Source: Glossina fuscipes
Lineage: Eukaryota > Arthropoda > Insecta > Diptera > Glossinidae
Assembly (NCBI RefSeq): GCF_014805625.2
Contig: NW_023998565.1
Span: forward strand, 1,711,791 to 1,775,790
Direction of reading: 5' to 3'
DNA: 64,000 bases
The position numbers and the translations under genes were made by a program. The notes below the pieces were generated by a model, which worked only from the letters and a program-made list of their open reading frames with translations, did not search any database and was not told the origin of the DNA. Positions within the stretch are counted from its first letter, which is position 1. Every line of letters starts with the position of its first letter. This document shows positions 45,331 through 58,590 of the stretch, in pieces.

Positions 45331-48300
45331 ACCCTCGAGGACTCTTAATAAAGCGGTGTAATGATCCAAATCTATAGCTTGATCGTTGACACTTTGTTTA
45401 GTTTTAAGTTTAACCATTCAAATGCTTTAGCTAAGGTCAGTAAAGTTCTTATGTGGAGGAAGTGTTCAGGGATAGTGGTTTTATTGTCTTTGCGGTATTT
45501 GATGTTTTACTTTAAAAAATATTTATTTAATATATCTTTCACGTTAATTTTGCAGGTGGGCAGATTTTTTATAACAGGAATTTCTTGTAGCCTCTAGTTG
45601 GAAGGTTATCACCTAGTTCCACAGCATAAGATATGGTTTTCGTAGTACGTACAAGGGCTTGACTTTATTGCAGTGTTTACCAAAAATTTTCATTATTTGC
45701 GCAGCATTTTCAGACTCTGTAGGCTTTACTGCGTATTCCAATATCGTCGCTAACATTAGTTTCTCCCACAAACGCCAAGACATCTAATAAGACTTTTGTC
45801 GTCTATGGTATGTATGGTAGGTATGTCTACGGTATTTGTTGCATTACTGCGTCTAAAACAAAGGTCAAGTCGCGTTGATAAAAATTTGTATCACGTAAGT
45901 CAACAGCAAAACTTATAGCTAATGTTCTGGAAAATAAGTGTAGAAATAATGATTGATCGTCATGGCAAACGTGAGGACGCCTGGGAAACCTCACTTAATG
46001 AATTCCGGCGTAACAATCCTAGTGTAGATAGGATGAATTCTGACTGATTTATAATCATTCAATATAATTAGTATGGTAAACGTCTTCCACTTTTGCGCTT
46101 TATTTTCTAATGGTAGAACGTGCTTGTGCTATCGATTACCTCTACTTCGTAACTTTTTAATGCCAAAAATGTTTTTTTTTTTTTTTGAGTTATGTTAACT
46201 GTTTTCTTCGACCATCGTGGTGTTCGGCACTATGAGTTCTTTTCGCCAGGCCAAATTGATAACAATTTTTTGAGTATTATGAAGGCGATGAAATTGATAT
46301 GGAAATAAATAAGGATTTTTAGGGTTATAAACGAATTCACGTTATCTTTCGAACATACTAATGTAAATGTGAGGAAGTATGATTTGATATTTTTTTTGGC
46401 TTTTTTCGTTTTCTTAAATTATTTAGTAGATATTCAAGATCGATGAACGTATTATAGGTATTGGTCGATTATTAGTCATTTCTTAACAAGTATAAAAAGC
46501 AATTGGTGATGACAAAGAATTTAAAAGTTTTTCTGCGACATTGCAGCACATGTTCAGAAGGCGCATTTGATATAAAATGGTTTTTTCAAAAATCATGATA
46601 TTTAAGCTTACTGCACAGTTGGAGCCTATAAGATTCAGTAGATTTTGAACTATACGTCTACAAAATTTTCGCTTCGTTATTACTGACGCCAAATTCTGAA
46701 CTGCAGCGCTATAATAAGAGAGAACAAGAAAAGCAATGATTGTTTCGCAAGAAATGCAAGGATTTAATTTTCTGTTTAAAAAAATTTAAAAAAGTTCATT
46801 ACTTTTACTTTTCTAATAACTTGCACTTTCATGTATGGGACGGTTGTTTGGAAAATCGGACAAGTCCATTTTAGTTATTCCGAGATTTTAAGGGTTTGCA
46901 TTTTAATAGATTTAAAAATATTGCTAAACAGTAACAGGCATTGTCTTGTATTTTGTGGTGTTAGATAATGCGTGTTTATTATCGAATAATGTTTGTAGTG
47001 CAGACTAAAGAAGATAAAGTTGTTTTATTTTTAAATCGACTTGCCCCACTTTCAAAATTAATGAATTATCGTAGTCGTCAATTAAAAAGGTAATATTTCA
47101 GCTGCAGTAGTCTCTTTTTATTTACAACAAACAAAGCACATATGATTTTTATTTGGTCCTTGTTGTGAGTTTAGTGGCTACACTTTTTAATGCCGAAGTA
47201 GAGTCTTCGTTTCTATTAAATGAGCTTGGTTTCGCTGTTCCATGTACAGTTTCAAGGTACTTCCTTCACGTACGCTTACCGTGGCGCAATATTAACTGCG
47301 AATTGTATCCGCTATATTTGCACTGAATTTGCAATTGTTTGACTATAAATTGTTTATAGAGAAAAACATCATGTCACGATTTATCTGTTATTATCGTGAT
47401 ATTACTTTTTTGCAAGAAATCGATCTGTCCCACTTCATAATAAACGCCATGTATAAAGACACGAAAATCAATAAAATTTTTTGTTATACTCATCTTTGAA
47501 GATAAACAGATTAATTTGCAAAAATTTAAATTTATATCGTATGGGCAATGTCGTAGTACCTCTACAAAAATGGAAAAATTGGCCGCACGTACCGACTCTT
47601 GTAATATATCAAAATTTAATTTTTTTTTTCAAAACTTTTTGACGCAGGCTTCAGAAATGCAACTACGTATTTATCTACTCATCTGTTCGTCTGGGTGTCT
47701 CTGAGGGAAATTCTCGCGTTCGCAGAAAGCAAGTTGTCCTCTACAAACTTATAAGAGAATTGGAAGATGCCCCAACTTCTATGTAACGAAAACTGTGAGC
47801 GCCTTTGCTTCCCCCGTTTTTTGCTCGTTACTCACAAAGTACAACGCATACAACGTATAAATTTGCGCGTCAACCCAATATTGTAGAATTTGAAAATGTA
47901 GTTCTTTTAATTTTTTCTAGGATCACAGTGATGCGCGTAAAATATTCGTTCAAGACTGAGTATTATTTTGCTTGTTTTTTATATAAATTTACAAAAGTTA
48001 TTGTTACGATATGTAGATCTGTGCGTCTTGAATTGATGATTTCTTTTGCATATACAATTGTAGAAAATTCAAAATTTGCTTTAAGCTAAATATAATTTTG
48101 CCGCACTATTTCACAATTGTTTATTATTTAAACTAAATTACAATAATTGAATGCGTTGGATAACAACATATTAAATGCACTCCCAAGGTATTACTTGAGA
48201 TGCCAACACCATAACAACAACTCGTAAATAACTATCACATTATGCAAAATATGTGTGTACACTCGCATGCACATATGTTAACAAGCATAGACGAACGCCA

Positions 48301-51300
48301 ATCCGGAATAAGTGAGAAAGCACGCGTGGCGGTCGAATCTGTCTAATATTATAAATTTTTGGAAAGTCCCAATATGTTCAATTTGTGTTATTTCGTGCTG
48401 CGGCTAAATACAATACATTTATATATGGATATATATGTATATATACATATGAAAAAAGGAAAATAAAGAAAACGACGATGAAACAAGACAAAGTTTTTTA
48501 GACCGTTACAAATTTTTTTATTGAATTGCCGTAATCTTCCTCTTTTGCATCTGTGCGTATCTCGTACGTACTCTACGTAGTTATTCTACCTATTGACCGG
48601 TGGTGTTCGTTCATAACGGAAGCGCTTGCCAAAGCAGATCGTTTTTAATATATACGTTTGTGGACAACAACCAAATGTACGCTACCACATAATGGCCTTC
48701 AGTGTCGTTGTAACAACGAAAAAGGTCAGTTGAGCAAAAGAAAATAGAGAAAAAAAAAAACTCGTACACACATCTTATTATTGGTCATGACAATAAAAAT
48801 TGATTCTGATTGCCTTTCGGTAAAATGTCGAACATAATAAAAAACGCCATTTGGCGATTAGAAAGACAAGATTAAAATATTTATTGCAAAAATATTTATG
48901 GATTTCCTCTGGAGTCATTCTCTCCTTTTGCCGCGCCTTTGCCTCAACCAGAAATCACTTATAAAACTTAATACGGAAGTTAGTTTGTAAATAAGGGTCA
49001 ACTTTCTAGCAGACTTGTCAACAAAAAGACAAAAAGAAAGCGAGAGTTCTTTAGACAAACAGCAGCACAATTTGTTGGTATTGTGTCACCGAAATCAGTT
49101 AAACTATGATTTAGGAAACATATGCTGTAATTTATGATCTCAAGATACGAGTATTTTATGTGTTTACGCTTCTGTGTGACAAAAAAAGTTTGTTGTTTTT
49201 TTCCTTACTGCCCTTAAATGTAGGAATGTTTCGGTATATAGGCATGTATTCTCTCAACAATGTTTTTCTTAGGCATAAACAATAACAACCAAGAGAATCT
49301 TTTCTTTGTCGACATATTCTAATACGCATTTTTTGTTTGCGGGTATGTGTTATCGAAAAAGTGATACAAATGCCATGATGCTAACATAATATTTTAATTA
49401 TATTTAGCAGCTCTTTCTTTAAGGTTTTTCGTTCTCCAATTTGAATTTCAAGCGTTAGTTTTCAAATATTGCGGAGCTGCCATTTCAACTATTATAGCCT
49501 AGTGAACTTCAGGGTTTCTTTGAAAATTTCAAAAACCGATTAATTAAATAGAAGGAATAAAAATTTGTTGGTATTGGATAATAAGGTATTTGAGGGTAAT
49601 TGAAAATTCATCTATAACAAGTGCATCAGCTTGCAGAAGCATTAAAATCTCAAAGACGTACGATTTGTGGCCAATAAACGATTAATTTTGTTTTACTTTG
49701 CTACCTAACGATCTTCATATCGACGATCCATATTCTTTGTTCGAAAGTGAATTTTAAAGACTTAACTCTCCTTTTGGGTTTTCTACTTCTTATTATGTCC
49801 TGATTATGCCGCTAATTATTTTAAGAGCAAATACATTTACATACACACGCACACATATATAATTATGAAGTAGGCGGAATCACACGAACGTTTTTAAGCC
49901 ATTTATTGCGATGTGCGGCATGAATGTAAAACTTGTGCACCGATTTACAGGTTTTTATATATAACAATCTATTATATTGACTTACACAGTTTTCTAAGGA
50001 GCCTATCTTCTGTGTAAATTGTAGACGTATGTTATATTGACGCATGGAAACAGTTAATCGGGTTATTCCTAATAAATAACGCTCTGATCCTTATTACCCC
50101 ACCAGATCACACTACAGCGGAAGTGGAAGGTGACATCCATAAATAATTAAACAAAACATATTAGTCTTTTTTGTCTCCGCAATGCAATTTTCTTGTGATG
50201 ACAGAATTTTGAAAAAGTTGTTAGATTTTACTTCGACATTACTTCGATACAAGAGATAAAGATTTACAGTCTTATTAAAAAATTCATTACATTTACAATA
50301 CAGATGCTTTAACAAGTTAAGCAATATGCAAGCGGTTCGCTTTCGTTTAGCAACTTTCGATGTTAAAGATGTGATAAGCTCTGGGCGATGAAGGGCAACG
50401 TATTTAATCTTGTGACATCGACGCAGAACTAAACATTGTTGTAAAACTTGCAGAAACTTGGATATAAAAAGATGCTCGTAGCATGTGGACCACTGGATCA
50501 AAATCGAAACAATTTCATGCATCCAATTTTCATCTGCGTATTGCTTTGCAATTCTTTGTCTTTGATGTGATGGAAGGAAGTCATGCATCATGAATTGCGC
50601 AGTCACGCCAGATGATTTATTTCACTCTCTACTATCAGCAGCTAATGCGATTGAAGTGTGCAATTGACGTTAATTTATCCAGAATTGAGAGATAACGAAA
50701 GCGCCATGACAATACACTTCTTTAATATTGCGACAAAATTTGAGACAACTGCGTTGGGAATTTTCCGTGCAATCCTGACATTGTTCCTTCCGCTTACGAC
50801 TTGTTCTTCTTCTTCTTTGCTATACTCCGTTAGTAATGCGAAGCTGTTTTCAAAAGACGATTTTAAAATTACATGATTCAGTTTTTTTGCCCAAAAACCT
50901 AAAGGAAATTGCACAGTAAGGGCATAACGGTTTTTCCAAAAAAATTGCAAATGATTTGCTTTAATAAAATTGTAGAAAAGCATATATGGAAAAATGCCAC
51001 GAATTTTTTCCTTGATCTTTCAACAATGAACCCAATATAACCCAATTCACTTTACAGATTTGCAAAATAAATAGTTGAAGCAGTAAGAGAATTATTTCCA
51101 ATGATGCCCAACCCTGTCGAAAAATTCGTGCTTAGGAACTTTTCGAAGGCGTTATCAAAATTGAATTAATGATGCATGATGTGCTTGGCAGGCTTTCATC
51201 AAACTCATTCGACTCGTCGTCAAAATTGCTGTCGTGTAGTGTCTTAAGCCTAATTGTTAAAAAATGTTATTTTATATATGGAAACTAAGCTGATGGCTTA

Positions 51301-54300
51301 CTTTTAAAATGTGAATTACTTTTAAAATCTAGGTGACTCGTGTAAGACAGACTGACCGTAATGTGGGGCGAATTTACAGTTTTATAGGGGAAAAAAAACG
51401 AATATTTGTAAATTTTTTAAGGAGACGTTGCATCATCGTTTTATCTTATACGCGTTAACACTGCCTGATGTTTGCACAATTTCTTAAGAAGTGTTGCTAA
51501 CTTTTATAAAGTTTGATTAAATAGTATCCGGTAGAAAGTTTCTTTAGGTAACTATAAGCACGGCTAAGTATAAAATCTTATGAGAAGATAGTGAATGACG
51601 TTTCTCACTGCTGTTTCGTTCGTTAAAAACCCATTCTTTTAAAGAACTGAATTTGTTAATATTATTTCACTACTTACAATAACTTTTTTTTATTGTTATT
51701 TAGATATATCGCATTTTTAGTAAGTGAAATTTTGAATAATTAAAGTGAGTAAGCTGTTAAGTAAATAAATAAGCAAGCAAAAAAATAAATAAATATCCCG
51801 AGCGAATGGATATTTCTGGTTAGAAAAGGTTTTGTATATTACATGCGTATGGATATAGGGTGTATAAAAAAATTCGACTAAAGCTAAATACAACCATTTT
51901 CTTCTTTAGATTAAACTTAACGCTTATTTATGTAAAAACAAAAAAAACATCAGAAAATGAGAAACAAGAAATAAAAACTCAACCACTTATATGAAAACTA
52001 GATTTCAATTACAACGGACACAATTGTTATTATGGACAAGTTCTTGCACATGCACACATATCGATATTATTGACAATGTACACCCAAACCCGAAAAACGA
52101 GCGTAAAAATTATAGAAATTGTTAAACTGAAATCATAAGCAGAATATCATTTCTAATCTTACATTCCATTGAATTGTTTATACGATAAACCACAATCGCA
52201 GACATAAAAATTAAAATGAGACATTAATGCTCTTGAAAGTAAGACGAAAACGTACAAAACCGACAATATGTGTGTAAAGATTTTGAGAGAGGCCAAATAA
52301 ACATAAATAATATCAAGCGCTAAGATTACACGCAAACGACCCAAACTTTGCTTTCCAGCTCATATTTACATACATAATAGTCTTAGAAGGGGGACAATTA
52401 GCATTATCGATTTAAGAAAAATTGACCGTAAGGCAATTAATTCATATTACGTTCAAGTAAATAATTAACTATTTTGTTAGAATGCATACACAATTTGCGT
52501 AAAAAGTTGAGCTTCAGAGCAACTATAAAATGTGGGTACCATTGTATTAGGAAATAGTTCAGCAAGAACTTAACTGTCTTAGTATATTAGCTATTGTCGG
52601 CAAAAAGAGTGATTGCTTCATTAGTCATTATTTCTCTGGTCAAATTCCCTCTTAAAAACATTAAAGCAAATCCTCTCAGAACTCTTAAGTAAATGCACGG
52701 GAATGTCAAAATTACACAAAATTTTAGAAGTTACGTCGATCGCAGTCGACTTACTCTTGTCCCTCCTTTCTAACAAATTAAGACGAAAACTTGTAACTTT
52801 ACACACCTTATTCGGTGAATAAAATAGTTCGAAGCTGAAACTGTAAGGCAATCATGTCTTCAAAATAATCAAGAGATGAATATCTTTTAACAATTTATTT
52901 ATTTAATTGTTTACGTATGAAATTCACTTTTGTAGAGGAAGCGAGGTGATTTTGCCACAATCAAAGGCATCCCGACGCTCTCTCTGATTGAAGGAATGCA
53001 TACGGCCTTAGCTTGGGTAACATAGAGCTACAATTATATAAATACATCGTACTTATCGATACTGTCGATACAGCTATACTCTCGGACCGTCTACTTCTAA
53101 TTAAATTCATAATAATCTATTGCATGCCATAGGCCATATGACGATATACGAAAAAAAAACAAAGACACTTCTTCGATATATCACCCGATTTTTCAACTTG
53201 GAGTTCCTCATCGGCGGCATTTTACGGTAAAAACATGTTTAAATACCGCTAATCGCGCAACTTTATATTTCCTCTCTCCACGGTATTTTCAATTTCAAAA
53301 TGAACTTGTTCTAGAAATATCAACAGCATGAAAGAATTTAGGCCCACCGGAAATTTGTTCCAATAAATTTCTTCAGCTTATCTAATCCGAGAACAACACT
53401 AACATTAACGTACAATAAAACACAACTAAGTCATAATAAAATTGATTGCCGGGATATAAGCAGGGCAGTTAGTCTTTCCTCATATTTGTATAATATAGGA
53501 GATCCATGGATTGAAGTAATAATAAGTACAACGGCGTCCTTGAAATTGTTAGTGCGCGTTCGTGAAAAACATGCGTACGATTGACGAGTTCGCGAAAAAA
53601 TACAGAAGGAAACATAAGTATGTGAACGTATGTACCCATATATGTGCAGCACTTTACGTATTCAACTACTAACATATCATAGACACAATCAGAGGAGAAC
53701 ATTTTGAAATTTTCATACGAGGGAGAACGGAAACAAACAAAAACTATAGTGTTTCTAGCTTAAAAACAAAATCAGTAAAACGACGAGGAAAAGCAAAATA
53801 AAAGAAATCAATGGAAAATCGATTCGACACATCGAAATTGAAAGATACTGAATCGATTGAGTAACTGCCATATATATGAGAGGGGGTTCGTACTTATTAC
53901 CCGCACTCATATGTCTGGAGGAAAAACGCATCGGCAAAGCAAACCTGTGCGGCAAGTCGTATGCGGGGAGATCTCACGATAAGGTTTATACAATTTGGAG
54001 AAAATAGTTCAGAGTTGGCAGTTTAATCTACACATACGCCTATTTTATTTTTCCTCTACTTTCATCTTTCCTCTTCCTCGCCCCAACCCATGGTATTTGC
54101 CATTTATCAACACAAAATCTTCAATTTTGCCGATTATTTCCTAACGCAATAGCTTTAAGAAATTTCATACATTTGCTGCGATAATGCTTCGTCTCTGCCA
54201 GCAAGGGGCGAGACGCCACATAAAAAGAAATCACAGAAAATACGTGAGCTAGTCTAGCGATATATGATGCACATGTGTGTGTGCTTATGTGTGCTCATGC

Positions 54301-55015
54301 GACTTTGTGTCTCAATTGAAGCTTGTAAAAATTAAATTGAACACAATCGAATTATATCGTTTACGCTCCATTTGGTTTTACATGTGGGTTCTGTTTGTTT
54401 ATTTTTATACCCACAAGATATAGATTAACGGTATATTAATATTCCCATTGCATTGGCCAGAAATACGCAATTGCTTAAGGAAATAGATATTTATTCAAAA
54501 ATGTAAAAAAAAACTCAGACCTTAGCCCTTGTTTGTTCAGTGGCGAATAAAAATAACATATGTTCATATAAACTAAAATTCGATAGATGTGTAAAAACTC
54601 TGGTAAAAACGACCTCGATCTCCTGATTGACTCACCATTACCGAAAACCTGTTTAAGATCATGATTATATGTATATATTTATTCGCTTATTCATTTCTTT
54701 TTACGTTTTATTTATTATATTCACTTCTTAGGAGCCACGATACTCAACATTTTTTATAGTTGTATTACGACATACCAAAGCACGCTGCGACCTCTTAATA
54801 AGTGTGTACATATATATATTTTTATTGTGAAATTTTTGATTATGTTTAGTGAATAAAAATTTAGTTTTACTCTGAAGTACGTTCTCTTTTTGGGGTATTA
54901 GAATGGGTTTAAGAATTGCTTTTTCTATAAAGGCAAATCTTGTATTTAATGCTACAACAAAACAAGTAATTGTTGAGGAGCTCACACCATTTCGACTAAT
55001 ATAATTTTTTATCGA
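45331..55015. other. Long AT-rich gene desert
   Basis: No gene or RNA recognised in nearly 10 kb. The only long open stretch of note is on the minus strand at 50112-50983 (two overlapping frames), described as a finding. CA/TA-rich microsatellite tracts occur near 48420-48450 and 49845-49865. The interval may hold regulatory DNA of traffic jam, but nothing in the sequence shows that directly. Confidence 0.6.
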
Positions 55016-55570
55016 AGCGAAGATGGCCCACGAAGATAGTCCATATATTTCAAGGGTTGTGTCTCTGCTAAAAATCTGTGTACTAAGTTACAGTTTATCG
55101 TGAGAAAAAGAAAAAACAAATTAAATAAGTAATAATATTAAAAAATATTAAAAAGCAAGGACATATAACACAAACTAAGCCTTTAATTAAAGCCTTTAAA
55201 ATCACAAAAACAAAAACCTAAGTTATTGCTACGAAATCTCCTGCAAAATTACAGTACAAACACTGTAAGAGCGTAATGTCCAAATCGTGTTATAACAATT
55301 TTCAGAGACATTACGCAATTATAGATTTTTGATAAGTCGTCAAAAATGCTGAAACTTATTCGAAAAATCTAATTTTATTACTATATCCATACTTTGTCAT
55401 CACCTAAATCGCCTCAAGTATACTCTCCCCATATACATAAAATATATACTTTCCCCACCTATATAATATATTTTTGAGGACGCTGAAACTCATCAGAAAA
55501 AAAAGTTATGAAGTGGAGGGAGACCAACCCTCCTACAATTAATATAATGTTCCACGTATGTATTTGAGAT
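55016..55570 (+). repeat. Dispersed repeat, copy 1 (partner at 58149-58590)
   Basis: The stretch from GATGGCCCACGAAGATAG to TGTTCCACGTATG aligns with 58149-58590 with substitutions and indels. Shared words include CTAAGTTAC, AAACTAAGCCT, and an almost invariant core ATGTCCAAATCGTGTTATAA then CAATTTTCAGAGACATTACG. In this copy the core is flanked by a perfect 10-bp inverted repeat (GCGTAATGTC and GACATTACGC). No coding capacity is seen. Confidence 0.8.
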
Positions 55571-58148
55571 TGCACATTCAGAATGATAAGTCCTTGACTT
55601 ACAGTAATGAAATTAGGTTTTTGTAATATGTTTAAGGATCCTTCAAAAGATCACAAATTTGCAGTTGCCTAAATTCGTTAAAATTCTTTATAGCAGACTT
55701 TGTATATTGTAAATGGCCGTCATTCACAATCACTATGCTAAATGGTAACAATAAATTTTTATTTTAATTTTTTACAACCTCAAGTAAGATGTACCTTTTT
55801 ATTATACCCACCACTGAAAGATTGACGTATACTCATGTTGCCGTAATGTTTACAACACCCAGAAAGAAGTTTCAGAGACCTTATAAAGTATTTATATTCT
55901 TGATCTTGAGTATGAAATTCTGAATCGATTAAGCCATGTCTGTTTGTTTGTGTGTCTGTGTGTCCGGGTGTGTATCGTTGACGCATTTCTGGTCACGAAA
56001 GTGAAGATATCGACTTTAAGTTTGATAGGCGTAAGTAGTCTTTTCACTTGGTCAAAATTTTATTTTGTACCAACCTTTATCATAAAATACCACAAATTAG
56101 ACCTTGGTGCCGTTTTACGGTTATTTATTTATTTCGTGTTTGCTTATGGCTAGAAAATAGCTCAAGTTCATCAATATTTCGACCAGTCGTTTAGTGCGGC
56201 AAAATGCTATATTCAAAATATAAAATTGTTTTACATGGCGACTTTTTAAAATTAAGTCCTTAGACATTGTGCTACGACGTGATTCGAAGAAGAAGATATG
56301 GACAGATCTCATAGGAGCGGGTGTTCAGGCAATATGTGTGAGTCAACTGATGCAATGAAGGTTATGTCCATTTCTATTCTGTGTATCTGAATGTTGCAAC
56401 ACACCCGCATAAACTTAATATACCGTTATAATAGGTGTTGTGCGTTAGAGATATGAGTCTTAACTATTGTTATAACGTGTTTTTATTTCACGTTTCTAAA
56501 GGAGCACATCATTAATAAAATGCAAAATAAAAATTGCGTAATCAAACAAATATTATATTAATATTATATTACTCCTTTGAGTTAAGCGTGCTTTGATATT
56601 CTACATAAGCAGAATGTGAAGATTTCTATAAGCGTGCATAGAGTTATGTTACGAAATATTTAAATCTGAAAAAATCTAATGCACTTTGGAAGCCTACCTT
56701 AAGATCCTGGACGTGAATGTTTTTTATCAGATTTGTAGCGCGTCGGAAACCGTGCAGCTTGTAGCTTTAAATCCAAGGAACATAATCATGTCGCACAAGA
56801 GTTTCTTTGAAAATGTTAAGTTTGGGGCAATTCAAGTGATGTCTTCTTCGTCTTGATCGAGGTCATAACTAAATTGCATATAAACACACACACAAGCGTT
56901 TGCGTTAACTAAAATTTGATTTAATATTACTATAAAGGGAAATGTATAAATCTAAACGAACCGTACGTGTAAACCGTTAGTTAGAGTTACACCAGTGTTT
57001 GTAGATGCTCTTACCACTATATTTAATACTATATACAATCATTTTACCTGTGTCGACTAACACAACGAATAGCAAACAACGAACAGTGAAATATATTTTT
57101 CGTTACGACCATTATAATAATCACTTTCAGGGTAGTATATATGTCTATATTGCACTCAATGGTTGGCTGCATCCTAGCAAAATAGGAAATGAAAAATTAT
57201 TTTCCCACATATTAAACTGGAAGGCGCAAACCTCGAATCTGGCCTGGCGATAAATCAAAGTTCCAGGTGAACGGATAATATAATGAAGGGACGATAATTA
57301 ACTATTTTAATATATATGCAAAAGTAATTTCTTAAGGTATTTACGTGGGAATATGGAGATAAATATTCCAATAGTATGCTTAAGGAAATATAAATCATAT
57401 ACAATCACTAGATGCAATTTTCCAGCGGATTGTGCGCACAGGAATATCCAACCAAAAAATGGATTAAAATTAACCGTTGCATAGTGCAAACTGCGAATAC
57501 AACTACTTGCACATGTGGTATATGCCTAACTATATAGAATGTAGAGTACAAAACAATTCCTATCGTGGCTCTTAATGAGTGTTGGTTGCCCACACCTATC
57601 ATTGCACGCTAACAAGCTGCCGTTAAGTCAATCGCAAGACAATCGTATCTCCAGAATTGCTAGAATGAAAACGGATTGTAAATAAAATCTAGAATAACAA
57701 CAACAACAACACGAAATGGGCGGAGCTGCTAAAAATTATGTACGTCAAGTAGAACGCTTTCAAGGTTTAATTTAAAGAACGCCTTGTTTTCTCATTTACA
57801 TTTACAAAATGAGTATTGTTTTGATACAGCAACAGCAACAATAACAGTCGCGTGGATATTACGCACAGCCATGCACACGTACTTATATATGAAAAACCAC
57901 CACACTTGTACGGCTGACTTATTTACTTGCGAGAGAAGTCAATTGAAGCAAAACAAGAACAACAACGATAACAATAAATAACAAGAACAAAATGAGCAAA
58001 GCTTAGGATTTCTATTTTCTTTTGTAAAAGAGAATTTTCGAACTTATACAGTAGTTCAAAAATTTGCATTTACTGTCAAATTTAAAAATTTCTAGAGACC
58101 AAAAGAAAACAATACATAAAGTAAGTGAAAAACATTAAAATGTAACTG
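55571..58148. other. Intergenic interval containing a dipteran-type dispersed repeat
   Basis: Apart from the repeat at 55795-56110, this is AT-rich with short chance frames only. Confidence 0.55.
55795..56110. repeat. Degenerate dispersed repeat with CCCAGAAAGAAGTTTCAGAG signature
   Basis: The words CACCCAGAAAGAAGTTTCAG, AGACCTTATAAAGTAT, a GTCTGTTTGTTTGTGTGTC tract and GATATCGACTTTAAG occur in this order. I recognise this arrangement as a repeat scattered through genomes of higher flies; the assignment is from memory, and the parent element is not known to me. Confidence 0.5.
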
Positions 58149-58590
58149 AAGTGAAGATAGCCCACCAAATAACTCTCATTTGTAAGGTCTATGTTTTCCT
58201 TAAAAATGTCTTTGCTAAGTTACGATTTATCACGAAATAAAAAACAAACAAATAAAATAAGTATTAAGATTAAATAATAATAAGCGTGCAAATATAAAAT
58301 AAACTAAGCCTCTAATTGCGATCACAAAATCAAAAAAGTTAAGTTATTGCAATGTCCAAATCGTGTTATAACAATTTTCAGAGACATTACGCATCTATAG
58401 ATTTTTGGTATGTCGTGAAAAATGTTGAAATCTATAGCAAGACCTAATTTCATTATCATGGCTCCGGTCCAACGCCGCCAAACTCGCTCCAAACATGCCC
58501 TCCATAAATACACAAGGCACTACTAAATGCAAAATGTTGAACAAATGTTGCTAGTGAAATGTTCCACCTTAGATACATAACGTTTTTGTT
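58149..58590 (+). repeat. Dispersed repeat, copy 2 (partner at 55016-55570)
   Basis: Same orientation as copy 1 and about 3.1 kb away. The core is preserved, but the left arm of its inverted repeat has decayed (GCAATGTC). It ends with AAATGTTCCACC, as copy 1 ends with ATGTTCCACG. Confidence 0.8.
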
